A stretch of DNA of 64,000 nt. Source: Meandrina meandrites (taxonomy: Eukaryota; Cnidaria; Anthozoa; Scleractinia; Meandrinidae). Under the pieces are notes generated by a model that had not been told where the DNA came from, did no database searches, and saw nothing but the letters and a program-made list of their open reading frames with translations. The stretch's first letter is position 1. Each line of letters opens with the position of its first letter. The position numbers and the translations under genes are program-made. Location: positions 37,032,356-37,096,355 of the forward strand of contig OY855907.1 of NCBI GenBank assembly GCA_963693305.1, in the 5' to 3' direction. Shown here piece by piece: positions 63,370-64,000 of this stretch.

Positions 63370-64000
63370 AAAGCTTCAAAATTCTGCATATTTCTGAAGC
63401 CGTGAGATCCTGCATTTAATATTCACGCTAAAGCGTAAGTTTAATTTTAGCCCGACGGCTTTTTGCAGTCAATTTTTCACTAAGTGGCTTTACCGATCCT
63501 TCTAAAAATTCCATTTAAGTTCGAAGCAATATTGTACATTACCATTTTCCTGTCTGAATTCTTGAGAAGCTGCTGTCGTGATCAAGTCCGTGAATTGTGG
63601 TCAAAACAAAAGATTGCCTGACGAGCTAAAAATACTTCTTTCAATGAAGACTACAAACAATAGACTTGTAACAATAGAAAATAGCATTGGCCAATATCCT
63701 CTGACAATGAAGATTCGCAGCAGCTTTTAAGCATGTAAAACTAAGCAATTCAATCGATGAATAGCACAGATCTTTAAAAAATACCTACCTGTAGTTTGCA
63801 AAAGGCTAGACAGGCTAAATGACGAGCGACGCGTGAAAATAACATTTCGGGATCGAAAACGGCGGACGCATTCCTATCCAGTGACGTTTTATCGCCCACA
63901 GCGAAAAGTATTCCCTTGACAAATTAAAACAGTCCCTTGAGAGTATACAAAAATGTGTGTCAGAGAGTGCCACCAATGATCCCAATTCTTACCATTTTCC
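63370..64000. other. Flank to the right of the 4.8-kb element, nothing recognised
   Basis: AT-rich unique-looking DNA to the window end. No exon or repeat copy can be supported. Confidence 0.45.

Overview
This window is animal genomic DNA. It has GT-AG introns, dispersed tRNA-derived SINEs, many inverted-repeat transposons and intact single-copy metazoan genes. The mix of an intronless TRIM-NHL gene, many TTAA- and TA-flanked MITEs and these SINE types resembles stony corals and other anthozoans. That placement is an inference; no species marker is visible.

Host genes. A gene fragment without a recognised product lies at 2157-3632. Calcineurin A (serine/threonine phosphatase 2B catalytic subunit) occupies 11905-19204 on the plus strand in 12 coding exons that join into a 485-residue protein. 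A single-exon TRIM-NHL protein (RING, two B-boxes, coiled coil, filamin, NHL repeats) is at 24077-26377 minus. A C2orf81-like (DUF4639) gene runs from 38761 down to 30059 in 11 exons (466 residues). An ankyrin-repeat and SOCS-box gene is at 51320-52712 minus, with a 33-codon membrane-type small ORF directly upstream.

Transposons dominate 39-63.4 kb. (1) A 9.9-kb element at 39039-48912 has a 20-bp perfect terminal inverted repeat (about 36 bp imperfect) and a 7-8 bp target duplication. It carries a 10-exon, 1136-residue Myb-like plus RNase-H-fold (DDE) gene and, convergently, a two-exon gene for a HIRAN-like protein. (2) A complete ISL2EU-type element at 53166-57347 has 63-bp terminal repeats and a TA duplication. 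It carries a THAP-DDE transposase and a SAP-SWIM-YqaJ nuclease. (3) A 4.8-kb element at 58565-63363 has ends made of tandem AATCGAACTC-type repeats and a TGTATC duplication. It encodes a small HIRAN-like ORF and contains a TTAA-flanked foldback element, which in turn contains a TTAA-flanked MITE whose empty site survives in the opposite arm.

The most novel point is element (1), together with the recurrence of a HIRAN-like ORF in element (3). This suggests that HIRAN-type proteins are accessory proteins of a class of cnidarian DNA transposons. The rest of the window is intergenic or intronic DNA holding a 134-bp tandem array (338-1620), large hairpins (7344-7842, 22351-22760), MITEs, SINEs and homopolymer runs.
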